Assembly (NCBI RefSeq): GCF_047511655.1
Contig: NC_133398.1
Location: forward strand, 40,243,638 to 40,307,637
DNA length: 64,000 nt
DNA from: Castor canadensis
Lineage: Eukaryota; Chordata; Mammalia; Rodentia; Castoridae
Direction: 5' to 3'
In this document: positions 1 through 51,100 of the stretch, one piece after another
How positions within the stretch are numbered: position 1 is the stretch's first letter
Layout of the letters: the number at the start of each line of letters is the position of its first letter
Program-made: the position numbers and the translations under genes
Notes under the pieces: generated by a model
What the model was told of the DNA's origin: nothing
The model's database searches: none
What the model saw: only the letters and a program-made list of their open reading frames with translations

Positions 1-548
1 GCATCTATGATCACTTAGATGCATAGATCACTATGCATCTGTTAAATTAGGAGCTGAGGAATTCCAGGTGAGCACAGTGGCAATGGTTCCTGCTAACAAA
101 TTTAGACTGTCTGTGGGAGGGCAAGATAGCTAGGATAGCCACCTAGTGTCAAGGGGACAGGCAGAACTTCCAAGATAGGTGGCATTTGAACTGAGGTCCA
201 AGACAGGAGAGTCAGTTGGAGGGAGACAAGCCATGCAGGCTCATGGTACAAAGGTCCAAGGTGAAAGGTAAACAGCAGGTCCAGGAATCCAGAGAATATC
301 ACTGTGGTTTAAGTGTGAAGGGGAGGTAGGATTTAAGAGGAATGAGACTTGACAGACAGCCAGAAGTGGGGAATGTCAAGTTTGGGACTTTATCCACTGA
401 ATAGATAAGGTGGGGAGGTGAAATTATTTTTTTGGTTGCAGAAAAACGACTGGCTACAGTTTGAGGAATTGGTTAGGTAGAAGACTGGGAGAATGGGGAC
501 TGGCACATTAAAAAATTCCTAGACAATGGAGTGGCAAAACTGGAGGCA

Positions 549-668
549 GAAAGCTTGGTGTGGTGGTGCACATACATAATCCCAGCCCTTGGGAGGCTGA
601 AAGAGGAGGCTCTCAAGTTTGAAGCCAGCCTGGGCTACACAATGAGACTTCAGGATACATTAAAAAAG
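549..668 (+). repeat. B1/ID-like SINE monomer
   Basis: 'ggtgtggtggtgcacatacataatcc...gaggctgaaag...gccagcctgggctacacaatgaga' is the left half of the rodent SINE dimer, ending in an A-rich tract. Confidence 0.75.
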
Positions 669-1227
669 TATAATTAGTAGTACTCAGGTGAGCAAGGGAG
701 GGGAGGGCAGGTGGAGAATGGCTCTGAGATAGGAAGTATTGGAGGGATAGGTTTGCAGGGGAGGATGAGGGTTCATGTTTGGGTATGCTGAGACTGTGTG
801 GTCTGCAGGCATCCAGGAAGAGATATCAGATTATTGGCTGCATGAGGTCTGGGGCTCAGAATAAAAGATCCTACCTGAAGCAAAGAATGGGTGAGGTTGC
901 CCATTGGAGGGTGAGTAGAAAGAGCCTGGAACAGAATCCTGAGAAATTCAGTCATTGATGAGATGAGCAAAGGAAGAAAGAGCTGGGGAAGCTTGGCCCT
1001 CTGCGTTTACAAGGAAGCATCATGACAACCAAGGGAGAGTAAAAGTGGATCACTGCATTGAGTTATAAGAGCTTAAGCAACATCAGAGCTAAATCAAAAC
1101 AAAACAAAACAAAACAACCCTTCCCCCCCTTTGATTGTGGCATTGTAGACCTTGGGGCCACTCATAGGAGTAGTTTCTGTGGAAAGGTAGTGGGGTGAAG
1201 GTATAAGATGGTGGGGAAACTGAGGGG

Positions 1228-1570
1228 ACTGGGCATGGTGGCTTTACAGCTATAATCCCATCTCCTCAGAAGGTAGAGGTGAAAAGGATTAAGGTTTGAG
1301 GCCAGCCCATACAAAAAAGTTAGCAATACCCCCATCTCAACAAACAAGCTGGGTGTGGTGGTACACAACTGTAATAGCCGTCCTGGAGGTGTAGATAGGA
1401 GGATTGTCATAGGGGCTGGCTTAGGCAAAAGCACAAGATCCTATCTGAAAAATTAATAAAGCAGAAAGGGCTAGGAGTGTGGCTTAAGTGAAAGAGCACC
1501 TGCCTAGCAAGCACAAAACCCTGAAATCAAGCCCAAACTCTAGTATGCAAAAAAAAAAAAAAAAAAAAAA
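1228..1570 (+). repeat. composite SINE: two B1-like units plus tRNA-derived unit and 22-base A tail
   Basis: Starts 'gactgggcatggtggc'; a second B1-like unit begins 'gctgggtgtggtggtacaca' near 1349. A tRNA-like unit with 'agagcacctgcctagcaagc' follows near 1468. It ends in a pure A run (1549-1570), indicating a fairly young insertion. Confidence 0.8.
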
Positions 1571-1944
1571 GGAAACCGAGGCACTGAGGAATAAATAGAA
1601 GGCAAGGCAGGGGAGAAAGTAAATGTGGGCAGTTGTTTTGAAAACAAGAGGGCAAGATGACCGTGGAAACAGTGCTTTCTAGCATGCTCACAAAATCCAG
1701 GCCACACAGTTTGGGTACAATGTGGATTCCAAGGAAGAAGATAACAAAAGAAGAGTGAAAATAAATAGGAAAACATTTATGTCTCTAAAAAACAAGCAGC
1801 ATGTTTTATACGAGTTTATTGAGAAGGGACTCATGTCTCTACATACACTGGTCGGACTTTCAAACATCTGAGGTGAAGTGGTAACAAAAGCATTCCAGAA
1901 AAACAAAACAAATAAGGTGGCTGAGGTTTCTGTCTCGGCTCTTG

Positions 1945-2000
1945 TTTTTTTTTGGCAGCACTGGGATTTAAACTCACACCACCAGCTCTAGACAAGATCT
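1945..2000 (-). repeat. tRNA-derived SINE fragment, antisense
   Basis: T run followed by 'ggcagcactgggatttaaac', the reverse complement of the common 'gagttcaaaccccagtactgcc' tail. Confidence 0.65.
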
Positions 2001-2489
2001 CTCATCATGGAGCCAGCATCAAATCGGTGTCTGACCTCTCTGTAATTCTCATGTAATTATGCAATAGCACCGTGTGCATTCTGTGTATCCAGCCAGGTTT
2101 CCATGTGTACACATTAGAAAACGTTATTGTATATGTGATATCTCATTCATCCCTTATGAAAGTTAGTTGAAACATTACACACAATTGAAAGCGCAAGAAA
2201 GTAATAAAAAGAGCAACCCTGGAATATAAGCATTGATAATGAACGTTGAAACCAGGCGTGTACAGTTAACTTTTAATTGCTTTATAAATCTGGCCACGAA
2301 AGTAATCACAGCAGCCAAGCATTTTTTAAAAGATAATTTATAGTGAAAACTGTTATGCTTTTAAAGGAATAATTCGGATTACAAAATAAATCAGATGGAA
2401 TTGCTCTTAAAAGGGTACTGCATTTCTGTTTGGGAAGATGAAAAGGTCTGGACATACACAGTGGTAGTGGGGAAAAGCACTGTGAAGGG

Positions 2490-2580
2490 TTTTTTTTTTT
2501 TGTGGCAGCACTGCGGTTTAAGCTCAGGTTCATGTTTGCAAAGCAGGCACTAGATAGCTTGAGGCACGTCTCCAGTCCCC
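2490..2580 (-). repeat. tRNA-derived SINE, antisense
   Basis: T run, then 'gtggcagcactgcggtttaa' and a diverged body ending 'gtctccagtcccc'. Confidence 0.65.
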
Positions 2581-3145
2581 TATGAATGTAAATTAAATGT
2601 CACTGAATTATAAGCTTAAATGTTAAAATGGTAAAATACATGTTATTTATTTTTTACCACATTAAAAAAGGAAAAATTAGAAAGGAAGAAAATGTCAGTG
2701 AAAAGCTAGAGAATATATGATGACAAATGTAAAACTCCTTGGCTCAAAAGGGAAGCATCCCAGTATAATCTTTGTCTGCAAAGTTAAAGACAGTGGTACA
2801 GCAATGTCAAAGTGATTGTATATGTCTTATTGTTCTAGAAAGGAAAAAAAAATGTGTCATGTAACTTAAGATAACCAGGAGACAGGAAAGGGAAGTATAA
2901 AACAAGGTAACAAAAGGAAGACTAGTTTTATCAGTTATGGGCATGTAGTAAGTCAAATGTCTTTAATGAGTTTAAGTGAATTGTTATCTGTAAGGGGTCT
3001 ATCCAAAGTAAAACCAAAAGTAAAGACTGAAGAAACAAAAATATATTAAGTAAATGCAAATGAAAATAAAGCAAGAGATACAATTTTAATACTAAAAAAA
3101 AGTATTGTACTGGCAGAAAGTATTAGGATAAAAAAAAGATACCTA

Positions 3146-3345
3146 AGTTGGGCACCAGTGGCTCCCATCTATAATCCTAGCTAATTGGGAGGCTGAGATC
3201 AGGAGGATCATGGTTTGAGGCCAAACCAGGCAAATAGTTTGAGAGAACCCATCTTCAAAATAACCAGAAAATGGAACTAGAGGTGTTGCTCAAGTGGTAG
3301 GGCTCCTGCTTTGCAAGGAGCAAAGTTCAAACACTTTAGTGTACC
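3146..3345 (+). repeat. dimeric B1-like/tRNA SINE
   Basis: 'gggcaccagtggctcccatctataatcctag...caggcaaatagtttgaga', then 'gtgttgctcaagtggtaggg...gcaaagttcaaac': both halves of the dominant SINE. Confidence 0.8.
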
Positions 3346-3894
3346 TAATTCACAATGAAGCTATGGTACATATGAATCTTTGCATACTAAATGCAACAAA
3401 AAAATCCTTAAAAAAATCCAAAAATTTGGAAATTATTAAGACATTTTTTGTTAGTATTGGTAAATCAGAGCATTGATAATAAACATAAAAATGATTTGTT
3501 TACTGTCATAAAGTCGATCTAAGTGGCTATATTACAATTGTGTACCCTATAAATAGTAAATATATCTTATTCTCCAGTTCTTAAGAAGCTTTGTCAAATA
3601 TTAGATCCTAAATTACAGATAAATCTTTAGTTACAAAGCATAGCTTATAACTCCACTGTTTCAATATCCTCATTGGTAAGCTGAGAATAACATTTGGATT
3701 TTTGGTAATTAAAGTGAATGGCGCTAAATAAGTGTTAGGTATTGTTTTATATCCCTGAAATGAATCATAGGAGTTTAAAAGAATTATCAAATAATTTCAA
3801 AGTAGCATATTTTAGTAACTCCTAGTTGAAAGAGTAAAGCAAGATAATTATATGCATTTTCAAAAGTAAGGATGACAATCAGCCCACATACTAC

Positions 3895-3987
3895 ATTTTT
3901 TTTTTTGGCAGTACTGGGGGTTGAACTCATGGCCCCTGAACTTGCTAGGCAGGTGCAGTGTTACTTGAGCCACTCCACCAGCTCTAT
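3895..3987 (-). repeat. tRNA-derived SINE, antisense
   Basis: T run, 'ggcagtactgggggttgaac', 'cttgctaggcaggtgc', 'ttgagccactccaccagctc'. A well-preserved right half in reverse. Confidence 0.8.
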
Positions 3988-5034
3988 GTTACATATTTTA
4001 TGATCTAGCTAAGCATCTAGTCAGAAGAAAGTTTATTAGCCCAAATGGATTTACTGGTATCTCAAAAGAATGAAACTAATTAATGATTTTGACTCACTTA
4101 CAAAACAAAACAATACCCCTCCCAAAAAACTCCACAACTAAAACATCAGAAAACCCTAAGGAAAGGATATTGTCTGAAATAAAGAGCAACAAAAGTTTCT
4201 CCAAAGTATTGGAACTAATATAGTTCATTCAGTCTTACTGTAATAGATGTTTAAAAACTAATTATGTCTCGTATCCTGGGGAAACCAGTTAGAAGGTACA
4301 AAGGATCCTTACAGGTTCAGTTCAGAAAAAGGATGAATGACTCCTCCAGAAAACTAGCTGTGGGACCAGGAACAGGAAATTTATTTTTTAAAAAAACACA
4401 GTGACCAAAGGAGGAAGCATGAAATCTTTAAAAGCTCTGGCATTTGTTTGGTCTGTTTGTGCAAATTCAGCATTGTGGAGAGAAACAGGCATTCATGCAT
4501 TGTTGATGGTGATAAATGAGTTAAGTTTGTCTGTAGTTTAGGTGCCTTAGTCAGAGGCCTGTGAAGAGGGTAATCCAGCACAGAGAAGACAGCAAGGAAT
4601 TCTTACTTGGGAAGCTGAAGATGGTGTCACAAAGGAACCCTCAGATCAGTGAAGGCAGTGGGAATTACTGAGTTTCCCAAAAGATAGGGTTTTTCTGCAT
4701 TGAACCCCCTATGCTTTTGAGGAAATGATCACTGCCTTGGAGCAGCAGGTATTGGAGCCAGCTAGCAGAAGGATGGGCCATACCGTGTGCAACGGATGTC
4801 TCAGCTGCCCAGGATATGACTAGATGATGTACCTGGGCAGGCCCCCGCTGCGGCTTTAAATCTGTGTGCATCAGTCATGGCTGGTAGTATGTCTAAGGGA
4901 AGATTGGGCATCAGGGAGAAAGGATACAGCTGTGAACACCGAGTTTAGGAATAGGATAGACTGACTCAAAGGAATAGGGTGAGGTTGTGGGCCCAGGAAA
5001 GCTGGGATGAGTGACAAGATAGGTTGGTGTTACA

Positions 5035-5275
5035 AGCTGAATTGTTTTCAAACAGTTATGTTGAAGTCCTAATTCCCAATACTTCAGAATGCTAATCTGA
5101 TTTGAAGACAGGGTTTTTACAGAGGTAATTGGTTACCATGAGGTCATACTGGAGTCTAATGGGCCCTTCATCCAGTATGACTATTGTCCTTACAAGAGGA
5201 TGGCCATGTGTAGCAACATCCATAATCAGGAAAGTGTGGCAGCTTTTTTCTAGCTTTTCTTCCAGTGACTTACAG
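5035..5275 (+). mobile_element. MaLR LTR (MLT1A/MSTD type), old
   Basis: 'gctgaattgttttcaaacagttatgttgaagtcctaattcccaa...aggtaattggttaccatgaggtcatactgg...tgtccttacaagagg' follows the MaLR LTR pattern. It ends about 40 bp before the exon 2 acceptor. Non-coding. Subfamily from memory only. Confidence 0.6.
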
Positions 5276-5313
5276 CTCTGCAGGGTAATAGTCATTCTTG
5301 CTTCTGTTTGTAG

Positions 5314-44172
<38,859 letters not shown>

Positions 44173-44654
44173 CTATCTTAGGGTCCCAGTCTTTTGTGTT
44201 AGGGAATGGTGACTTTTAGTGAAGAAGAAATTGACCATTGGGTACAATCATGGATTGCTATACCTCTGTGAAGGTATTTTGTGTAAGGCCTATGCTGTTT
44301 AAATATTTATCGGTTAACTTCACCTTCTGTTTGTTTTCAACAGTTTGCACCATATATATGCAAAGCATACTTTTGGGAGAACTGTAGCAACTGAATACTT
44401 TGTAGGTCAACAGAACTTACAGTACTTGGGGAAAAGAAAAAAAATCTTGTTTCTGTCCTTTTCAGAACCTACTGCCAGTGATCACAGTAGCTACTGGACA
44501 CACTTGGGATGAAATGAGTGATGGAATGTTGAAAGGTTTTCCACGCCTCCCTTTCTTTCCTTAACTTACAGTAAACTGGAACAATCCCTGAAACTGCTCT
44601 TTTCAAGATGGCCAGATTCACTGAGCCCTCCTTGGTTCTTCTATTTGACCTCTT

Positions 44655-44826
44655 TGCTGCCTGTAACCCCAGCTACTTGGGAGGTGGAGATTGGGAGGAT
44701 TGCTGTCTGGCCTTAGGCCTGAGACCCTATCTGAAAAAAAATAACTAAAGGGGTTGAGGGCATGGCTCAATGGTAGAGTGTCTGCCTAGCAAGTGCAAAT
44801 CTCTTAGTTCAAACATCAAAAAAAGG
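44655..44826 (+). repeat. dimeric SINE in RIG-I 3' UTR
   Basis: 'tgctgcctgtaaccccagctacttgggaggtggag...', then 'gttgagggcatggctcaatggtagagtgtctgcctagcaagtgc'. If the AATAAA at 45486 is used, this SINE is in the mature mRNA. Confidence 0.8.
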
Positions 44827-45485
44827 AACAAAAAACGCTCTTGTTTTGCTTCTATCTTTTCTAGTTTTCTCCCAGTTTTTTTTAAATTGGTTCCTCTTTG
44901 CTGGTACATTAAGTATATATAATTTGTATACATAGGTATTAACATATATGTACTCATGTTTTCTTTACAGTAATATGTGGATGATAATTTTAAAACCATA
45001 GTAGAAAGCTTTTAGTAGCAAAAACACATCAACCAAGTATCTTTAGTTTACTGTACATTTTGTTCTTTTTTGGGGGAGGTGTGGTAGGTAGGCACTCTAC
45101 CACTTGAGTCACTCTGCCACCCCCAATTTGTTTGCTTAACATATTCCATTTTCCCCTCTGAATCATAATTTCAAATAATCGTTGATGTTTAAGATCACCT
45201 ATTTTCAGTTAAGTCCCATGGATGATGCAGTTTAGTTTGGCTGTCTTTTCTACTTAAATAGTTGGAATATGTGTCTCTGTTTGCTAATGCTTCAGAGAGC
45301 TTAGTTTGGGGCATTCTAGACATGGAGCCAAGAACCTGAGTTTTGTTATTTTCACCAGAAGAACGTATTTTGTGTTCAGCTCAGGATAGGAGTTACAGTA
45401 ATTTGTAGACGCTATCATAATTTAAGCAAGCATCTTCCTAAAACAGATTAGGCATTTGTAGTTCATTGGGACTATCAATGGTCTA

Positions 45486-45491
45486 AATAAA
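45486..45491 (+). terminator. RIGI: candidate RIG-I polyadenylation signal AATAAA
   Basis: First AATAAA hexamer after the stop codon, giving a 3' UTR of about 1.3 kb. It sits about 40 bp before the second young L1 fragment, so cleavage would fall at or near the start of that L1. Inferred from the hexamer only. Confidence 0.5.
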
Positions 45492-45529
45492 ACTTAAAGA
45501 GATCACAAAGTATTAATAGTATGTTTAGC

Positions 45530-46410
45530 ACATATGACAACCACTCTGGAAAAAAATTTGGAGGCTACTTAAAAAGCTAGACATTGATCTACCATTTGAT
45601 CCAGCAATACCACTCTTGGGGATATAACCAAAAGACTGTGACACAGGTTACTCCAGAGGCACCTGCACACCCATGTTTATTGCAACATTATTCACAATAG
45701 TCAAGTTATGGAAACAGCCAAGATGCCCCTCCACTGACGAATGGATTAAGAAAATGTGGTATCTATACACAATGGAATTTTATGCAGCCATGAAGAAGAA
45801 CGACATGTTATCATTTGCTGGTAAATGGATGGAATTGGAGAACATCATTCTGAGTGAGGTTGGCCTGGCCCAAAAGACCAAAAATCGTATGTTCTCCCTC
45901 ACATGTGGACACTAGATCAAGGGCAAACACAACAAGGGGATTGGACTTTGAGCACATGATAAAAGCGAGAGCACACAAGGGAGGGGTGAGGATAGGTAAG
46001 ACACCTAAAAGATTAGCTAGCATTTGTTGCCCTTAACGCAGAGAAACTAAAGCAGATACCTTAAAAGCAACTGAGGCCAATAGGAAAAGGGGACCAGGAA
46101 CTAGAGAAAAGGTGAGATCAAAAAGAATTAACCTAGAAGGTAACACACATGCACAGGAAATTAATGTGAGTCAACTCCCTGTATAGCTATCCTTATCTCA
46201 ACCAGCAAAAACCCTTGTTCCTTCCTATTATGGCTTATACTCTCTCTACAACAAAATTAGAAATAAGGGCAAAATAGTTTCTGCTGGGTATTGAGGGGGT
46301 AGGGGGGAGAGGGAGGGGGCGGAGTGGGTGGTAGGGGAGGGGGTGGGGGCAGGGGGGAGAAATGACCCAAGCCTTGTATGCACATATGAATAATAAAATA
46401 AAATAAAAAA
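45530..46410 (+). mobile_element. young 5'-truncated L1 (copy 2) after RIG-I
   Basis: Extends about 115 bp further 5' than copy 1 ('ccagcaataccactcttggggatata'). It has the same ORF2 C-terminus (FTIVKLWKQPRCPSTDEWIK to SLTCGH), the same 3' UTR and a G-rich tract (46294-46359). It reads nearly base for base like copy 1 at 14807-15590. I saw no clear target-site duplication. Confidence 0.85.
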
Positions 46411-47261
46411 AAATAAGGTTCTTCATTTCAGTAATTAGGAACCCCAAGTATTTTTACCCTAGGGAACACCAGTGAGGCAAATTTCTGATTTAATAATTTG
46501 TCATTATTAACTCTTACCCAATAGCTGCTGGCGGCCAGAGCCCCGGCACATGGACAGGCCTAGCGTAAGCCAATGGAAGCAGCCACTTCACTACAGAGGC
46601 CAATGGAAGATAAATTGAGGGGGAAATGACAGGCAGGGAGTCTGAGTTTTAGTCACCAGAACCAATCAAGCCTGAGGCCATGACCACCACTGTTTTTTAA
46701 GTTACAGTTTACATTTTCCTTTTTGCTTAACTGATTTTAAGTTGTGCTTCTGTTAAACGCACATAACTAAGACAGTCATGACTAATATATTCTTCCTCCA
46801 GCTAACATTCTCCATGCAACATAAAAACAGTGTATGCCTACCTACATTTACGAAGGCCACCTTATAACCAAAGATGTGTATACCTACTTGCTGCATTGAA
46901 TAAGTTTTCCACTTAACTCACTGTGTATGCCAAGGAATGTTTGTGTCTCCTTGGGAGAAATAAGGTAGTAATGGAGTTGGAAACCAAAAGACAGGAGTTG
47001 AGACTCCTATATAGAAGAAGGGGACTAAAACCAGCATGTGCTGTTTATTTTTAATTGGAGAGTAAGAGGCCCAGTGCCTTCTTAAGTTATCGGGTAAAAA
47101 AGGCTTGTTGGTTCAGTTTTATTGTGGATCAGGATGGGATACTGGCCAAGATATGAAAAGGATGTATGGGGAGGGAGACGAGGGGAATTCAGAAGTGAAG
47201 AGAACCAATTCCAGAAGCCATGGTCATAAGAGTCTGTTTCCTCATAACCTCTGTCATAGTC
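46411..47261. other. intergenic, unrecognised
   Basis: No gene or repeat family recognised between the young L1 and the next LTR. Confidence 0.4.
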
Positions 47262-47605
47262 TGTTCAGTTTGCTATAACAAAATTCCATACATTGGGTAA
47301 CTTATAAACAACAGACTTTTCTGGAGGCTGGGAAGTCCAAGATCAAGTTACTGCACAGTCAGAGTCAGGTGAGGACCTATTTTATATTTCACAGATGGTT
47401 CCTTTTTTCTGTGTTCTCCCATGGTAGAAGAGGTGAGCAGCCTCTCTTGGGCTTCTTTTAAAAGGATACCAGTCCCATTCATGAGAGCTCTAACCCCATC
47501 ATCCATGTACTTTCCAAAGGCCTTACCTCTTACTGTCATTATATTGGGCACTAGGATTTCAACAAATGAACCCTGTAGGGACACAAACATTCCAACCACA
47601 GCAAC
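47262..47605 (-). mobile_element. MaLR LTR (MSTD/MLT1A type), antisense
   Basis: 'tagtctgttcagtttgctataacaaaattccatacattgggtaacttataaacaacag...gaggctgggaagtccaagatcaag...cattcatgagagctctaacccc...aggatttcaacaaatgaa'. Same family as 54625-54998, in the other orientation. Non-coding. Confidence 0.75.
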
Positions 47606-48189
47606 CACTGAATAGAGGGAGCTAGACAGTCAGATACTCAGTGATTGAGAGCTGGGAGGTAGAGGTCTGTCTTCTCAGCCTTTCTTAGCTTTTATGCTAG
47701 GACTGATCCCAAATGGAGGGCCACAGGCTTGTTTTATACCACAGGGCTGTTTGCAATTTTTATTTGTACACAAACTAGATTCCCAAGAATGTAATCTTAG
47801 AAGCAGGGATACTAAATAAACTGCCTCAATCTATCATCTGGCAAAGAGGTGTAAACAGGATTAGATCCCAGGGGTTCTGATGCCCAGGCTATGTCCCTAG
47901 TGCTCAAGTTGAGATTAAGAAATTCATCACATTGATTTATTTTCTCCTGTCCTTGGACATTAGAGCTCCTAATTCTTGGACTTTCAGACTCTGGGACTTA
48001 TACCACTACCCCATGCATCTTCCAAGCTTCTCAAACTTTCAGACTTGGACTGAATTACACTATCAGCTTTCCTTGGGCTCCAGTTCTCAGACTGCAAATC
48101 ATGGTAATTCTTGGTCTCCATAATCACCGTGAGAGGAACTGATGAAACCTGAGCAAGACAGAGGAATATGACTTTCCAGTGCTTATTCC

Positions 48190-51100
48190 CCACAGAAAAA
48201 TCAATTTGAATAATTATCCATGCACAGAAATACCATCATAAGAGATACAGTTACCAGGTGAGAGATTATGGCACCTAGACATAGCACGGATATTTTAAAA
48301 GATGCATTGATAAGGGTAGGAAGAACTGTTTTATATTACTGGCACCACCCTTCCCTAAACCACAGGCAGCATAGCGTGGAGAGATACTCTTAAGTGTGAA
48401 GGAAGGAGAGAGAGGTGAACACTGGGATCTCCCTTAGACACAATGCCAGTCATCTGCCAGTAAAACCCAGTGTAGAGAAGCCCCCTGTGGTCCCAGACTC
48501 CAAGTCTGCAGAGTAAATGCAGTTTCTAGGCTCACTAAATTACTATGGACTCAGGTTCTAGGCTACCTGACAGCCACACTGGTCCTGCCACCAGATTGGC
48601 CATTACAGGCTTCAGGCCTGTTCTAGCACTGGGCCAGCTAGGCTCATCTCAATAGAACCTAGTGGTGGAAAGGCCTTCATGGAACTGTACTTTAGGACTG
48701 CACTTGTGAACCCATTTCTAGGACAGTCCTCACTGATCTAGCTTCTAGGCCAACCTCAGTGGTTTCAGGTGCCAGGCCTGTACTCACAATCCAGTGCTCC
48801 ACACCAAACCCCATGGACTCAGGTTTTATGCCTGCCCCAGCACCATGGGTGGCCCAAGACTCTCTAGTGGACCCAGGGTCCAGGCCCACTCAAGTGGATG
48901 CTGGTGCCAGAGCAACCACTCATGGAGAGATTCTAGGACTACCCCTGTAAATCTTCAGCTACCCCCTGCAGATTTAAGGATCACCACTAGTGCCATCAGC
49001 CCCTGTGGACCCATCACAGTGGACCGATGCTCTAGCCTAACCTGGTCTACCACCTGCAACCCAGATATCAGGGCAGTCTCTCCAAGGACTCCAGTAGCAA
49101 GCCCACCCATCCACCCTAGACAGCCTACTCAGAATCTTTGGGTGGGGTGACTGGTGGAGGGCATTCCAGACAAGGCAGTCTGCAAACACTGGAGTAAGTC
49201 CCTTGTTTTTCAAATGTGTGGATAACAGTGCATGGCCATAAGGATCAAGAGCAATGAAACAGGGGCCCACCAAAGGAGCAAAGTATAGCACTAGTCACCG
49301 GCATCAAAGAAATGAGGACTTAGGATCTCATAACAAATAATTCAAAATAGTTATTTTAAGGAAACTCAGGGAACCTCAAGAATATAGAGAAACAATTCAG
49401 TAAGATCAGGAAGATAATAAATGATGAAAAAGAGAAATTTAACTGACAGATTATAACTATTAAAAAATTAAATTCTGAATCTGGAAAACACAATCAATGA
49501 AGAAATGTGATGAAGTGTCAACAGCAAGATAAATTAAGCAAAAGAAAGATCTCTGAACTCAACAACAGGTTATTTCAAGATATAAAAGAAAAAGTACTGA
49601 AAAAGAATGAAGAAAGCTTATTTATAGGACAGCATCAAAACAAAATATTGAAGTTATAGGAATTTAAAAAAAAGACAGATAAAGGGGTAGAAAGCTTATT
49701 TTTAAAAAAACAAAAAAATTTCCAAATCTGGGGAAAGATACAAAAACTCAGGTCAAAAGTATCCAGTCAGATTCAATCCAAATAAAACGCTATGACATTA
49801 TAGTCAAGCTGTCAAAAACCAAAGACAGGATCCTAAAAGCATCAAGAGTAAAGAAGCAAGTCTGAAGGGAATTTCAGAAAGGTTATAAGCAAAATTCTCA
49901 ACAGAAACCTTACAAATCAGAAAAGTGGGATAACATATTCAAAGTGCTGGGGTGGGGGATGAACACACCAAAACAAGACAAAATGTCCTAAGACTGCCAA
50001 CCAAGAATATTGTACCTGGCAATGCTGCCCTTTAGAAATGAAGCATAGACTTTAATACAAAAGCTCAAGGAATTAGTTCATCCCCAACAGACCTGTCTTA
50101 CAAGAAATGCTAAAAAGAGTTCTTCAAGCTCAAAGAAAAGGTAGCTAATTAGTAACAAGAAAACACTTTGAAAATATAAAACTCTGATGAGTAAAAGTAC
50201 ACAGTCAAATTCAGAATACTCTAGTACTATTATGATGGTGTGTAAATTTTTGTATCTTTTACTATGTTGCACTTCTATCTTTAACATAAAGGTTAAAAGA
50301 CAAAACTTAAGATAATGGATACAACAATTTGCAAATGAATACATAAGACACAAAAAGATATAAATTGTGGCATCAAAAATATAAATGTGGAGGGAGGCAG
50401 AGTGAAATTGTAGAGTTTTCACATGTGATTAAAGTTATCAGCTTAAAACAGTTTGTTACTAGATGTTTTATGTAAGCCTCATGGTAACCACAAATCGAAA
50501 CCTATTGTGGATAAACAAAAGATAAAAAGAAATCAAGGCATATAACTAAAAATAAAAAAAAATTACCTATTCACAAAGGAAGGGGAGAAAAGAATGAAGG
50601 ATCTACAAAGCAACCAGAAAACAATTAACAAAATTATGTAAGTCCTTACCTATCAATAATTACCTTGAATGCTAATGTATTAAATTCTCCAGCCAAAAGA
50701 CAGATTGCTAAACAGATGAAGAAAAGAAAAACCAACAATATGCTGCCTATAGACACTTCACCACCTATACAGACTGAAAACAAAAGGATGGAAAAGACAC
50801 TCTAGCAAAAGCTTAGCTATATTTATATTAGACAAAATAGAGTTTAAGTCAAAAACAGTAAAACAAGACAAAGAATGTCAAATGTTGGAGGATCAATTCA
50901 CCAAGAATATATAACAATTATAAACATATATGCACCTAACATCGGAGCACCTAAATATATAAAGCAAGTATTAATAGATCAGAAGAGATACTGTAATGCA
51001 GTAACAGGAGAGGACTTTAATACCTCCACTTTCAGCAGTGCACAGACCATCCACCAAAAGACTTCAACTGCGCTGCAGACCAAACGGGCTCCTTTACAGA

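Larger units (their letters stand above)
1..5313 (+). other. RIGI: RIG-I intron 1 (3' part)
   Basis: Intronic sequence before exon 2. I looked for the exon 1 coding segment (start Met and first CARD helix) and did not see it, so exon 1 and the promoter lie upstream. Contents are several SINEs (549-668, 1228-1570, 1945-2000, 2490-2580, 3146-3345, 3895-3987) and a MaLR LTR (5035-5275). The stretches 1-548, 2600-3140 and 3990-5030 hold nothing I recognise. Confidence 0.8.
44173..45510 (+). other. RIGI: RIG-I 3' UTR (probable extent)
   Basis: Non-coding sequence after the RIG-I stop. It holds one AU-rich patch (tatttat near 44304), a sense dimeric SINE (about 44655-44826) and a small antisense tRNA-type SINE piece (about 45075-45126). 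The end is set by the first canonical AATAAA downstream (45486). Earlier variant hexamers such as AGTAAA near 44570 could also be used, so the true length needs cDNA. Confidence 0.6.

Noticed and set aside
1-5313. RIG-I exon 1 or promoter within the window
   Set aside because: No sequence encoding the first CARD helix and no GC-rich promoter-like region was found. The large first intron of this gene makes an upstream location likely.
44469-44490. CAGTGA in the loop of a hairpin (ctactg / cagtag) in the RIG-I 3' UTR, suggesting an iron-responsive element next to the IRP1 gene
   Set aside because: The stem pairs 6 bp but the loop is 10 nt. The required five-pair upper stem, six-base CAGUGN loop and bulged C are absent.
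48794-49150. 118-codon plus-strand ORF in a GC-richer stretch
   Set aside because: It lies in the 5' UTR-like part of the old L1, with internal repeats and no known protein similarity.
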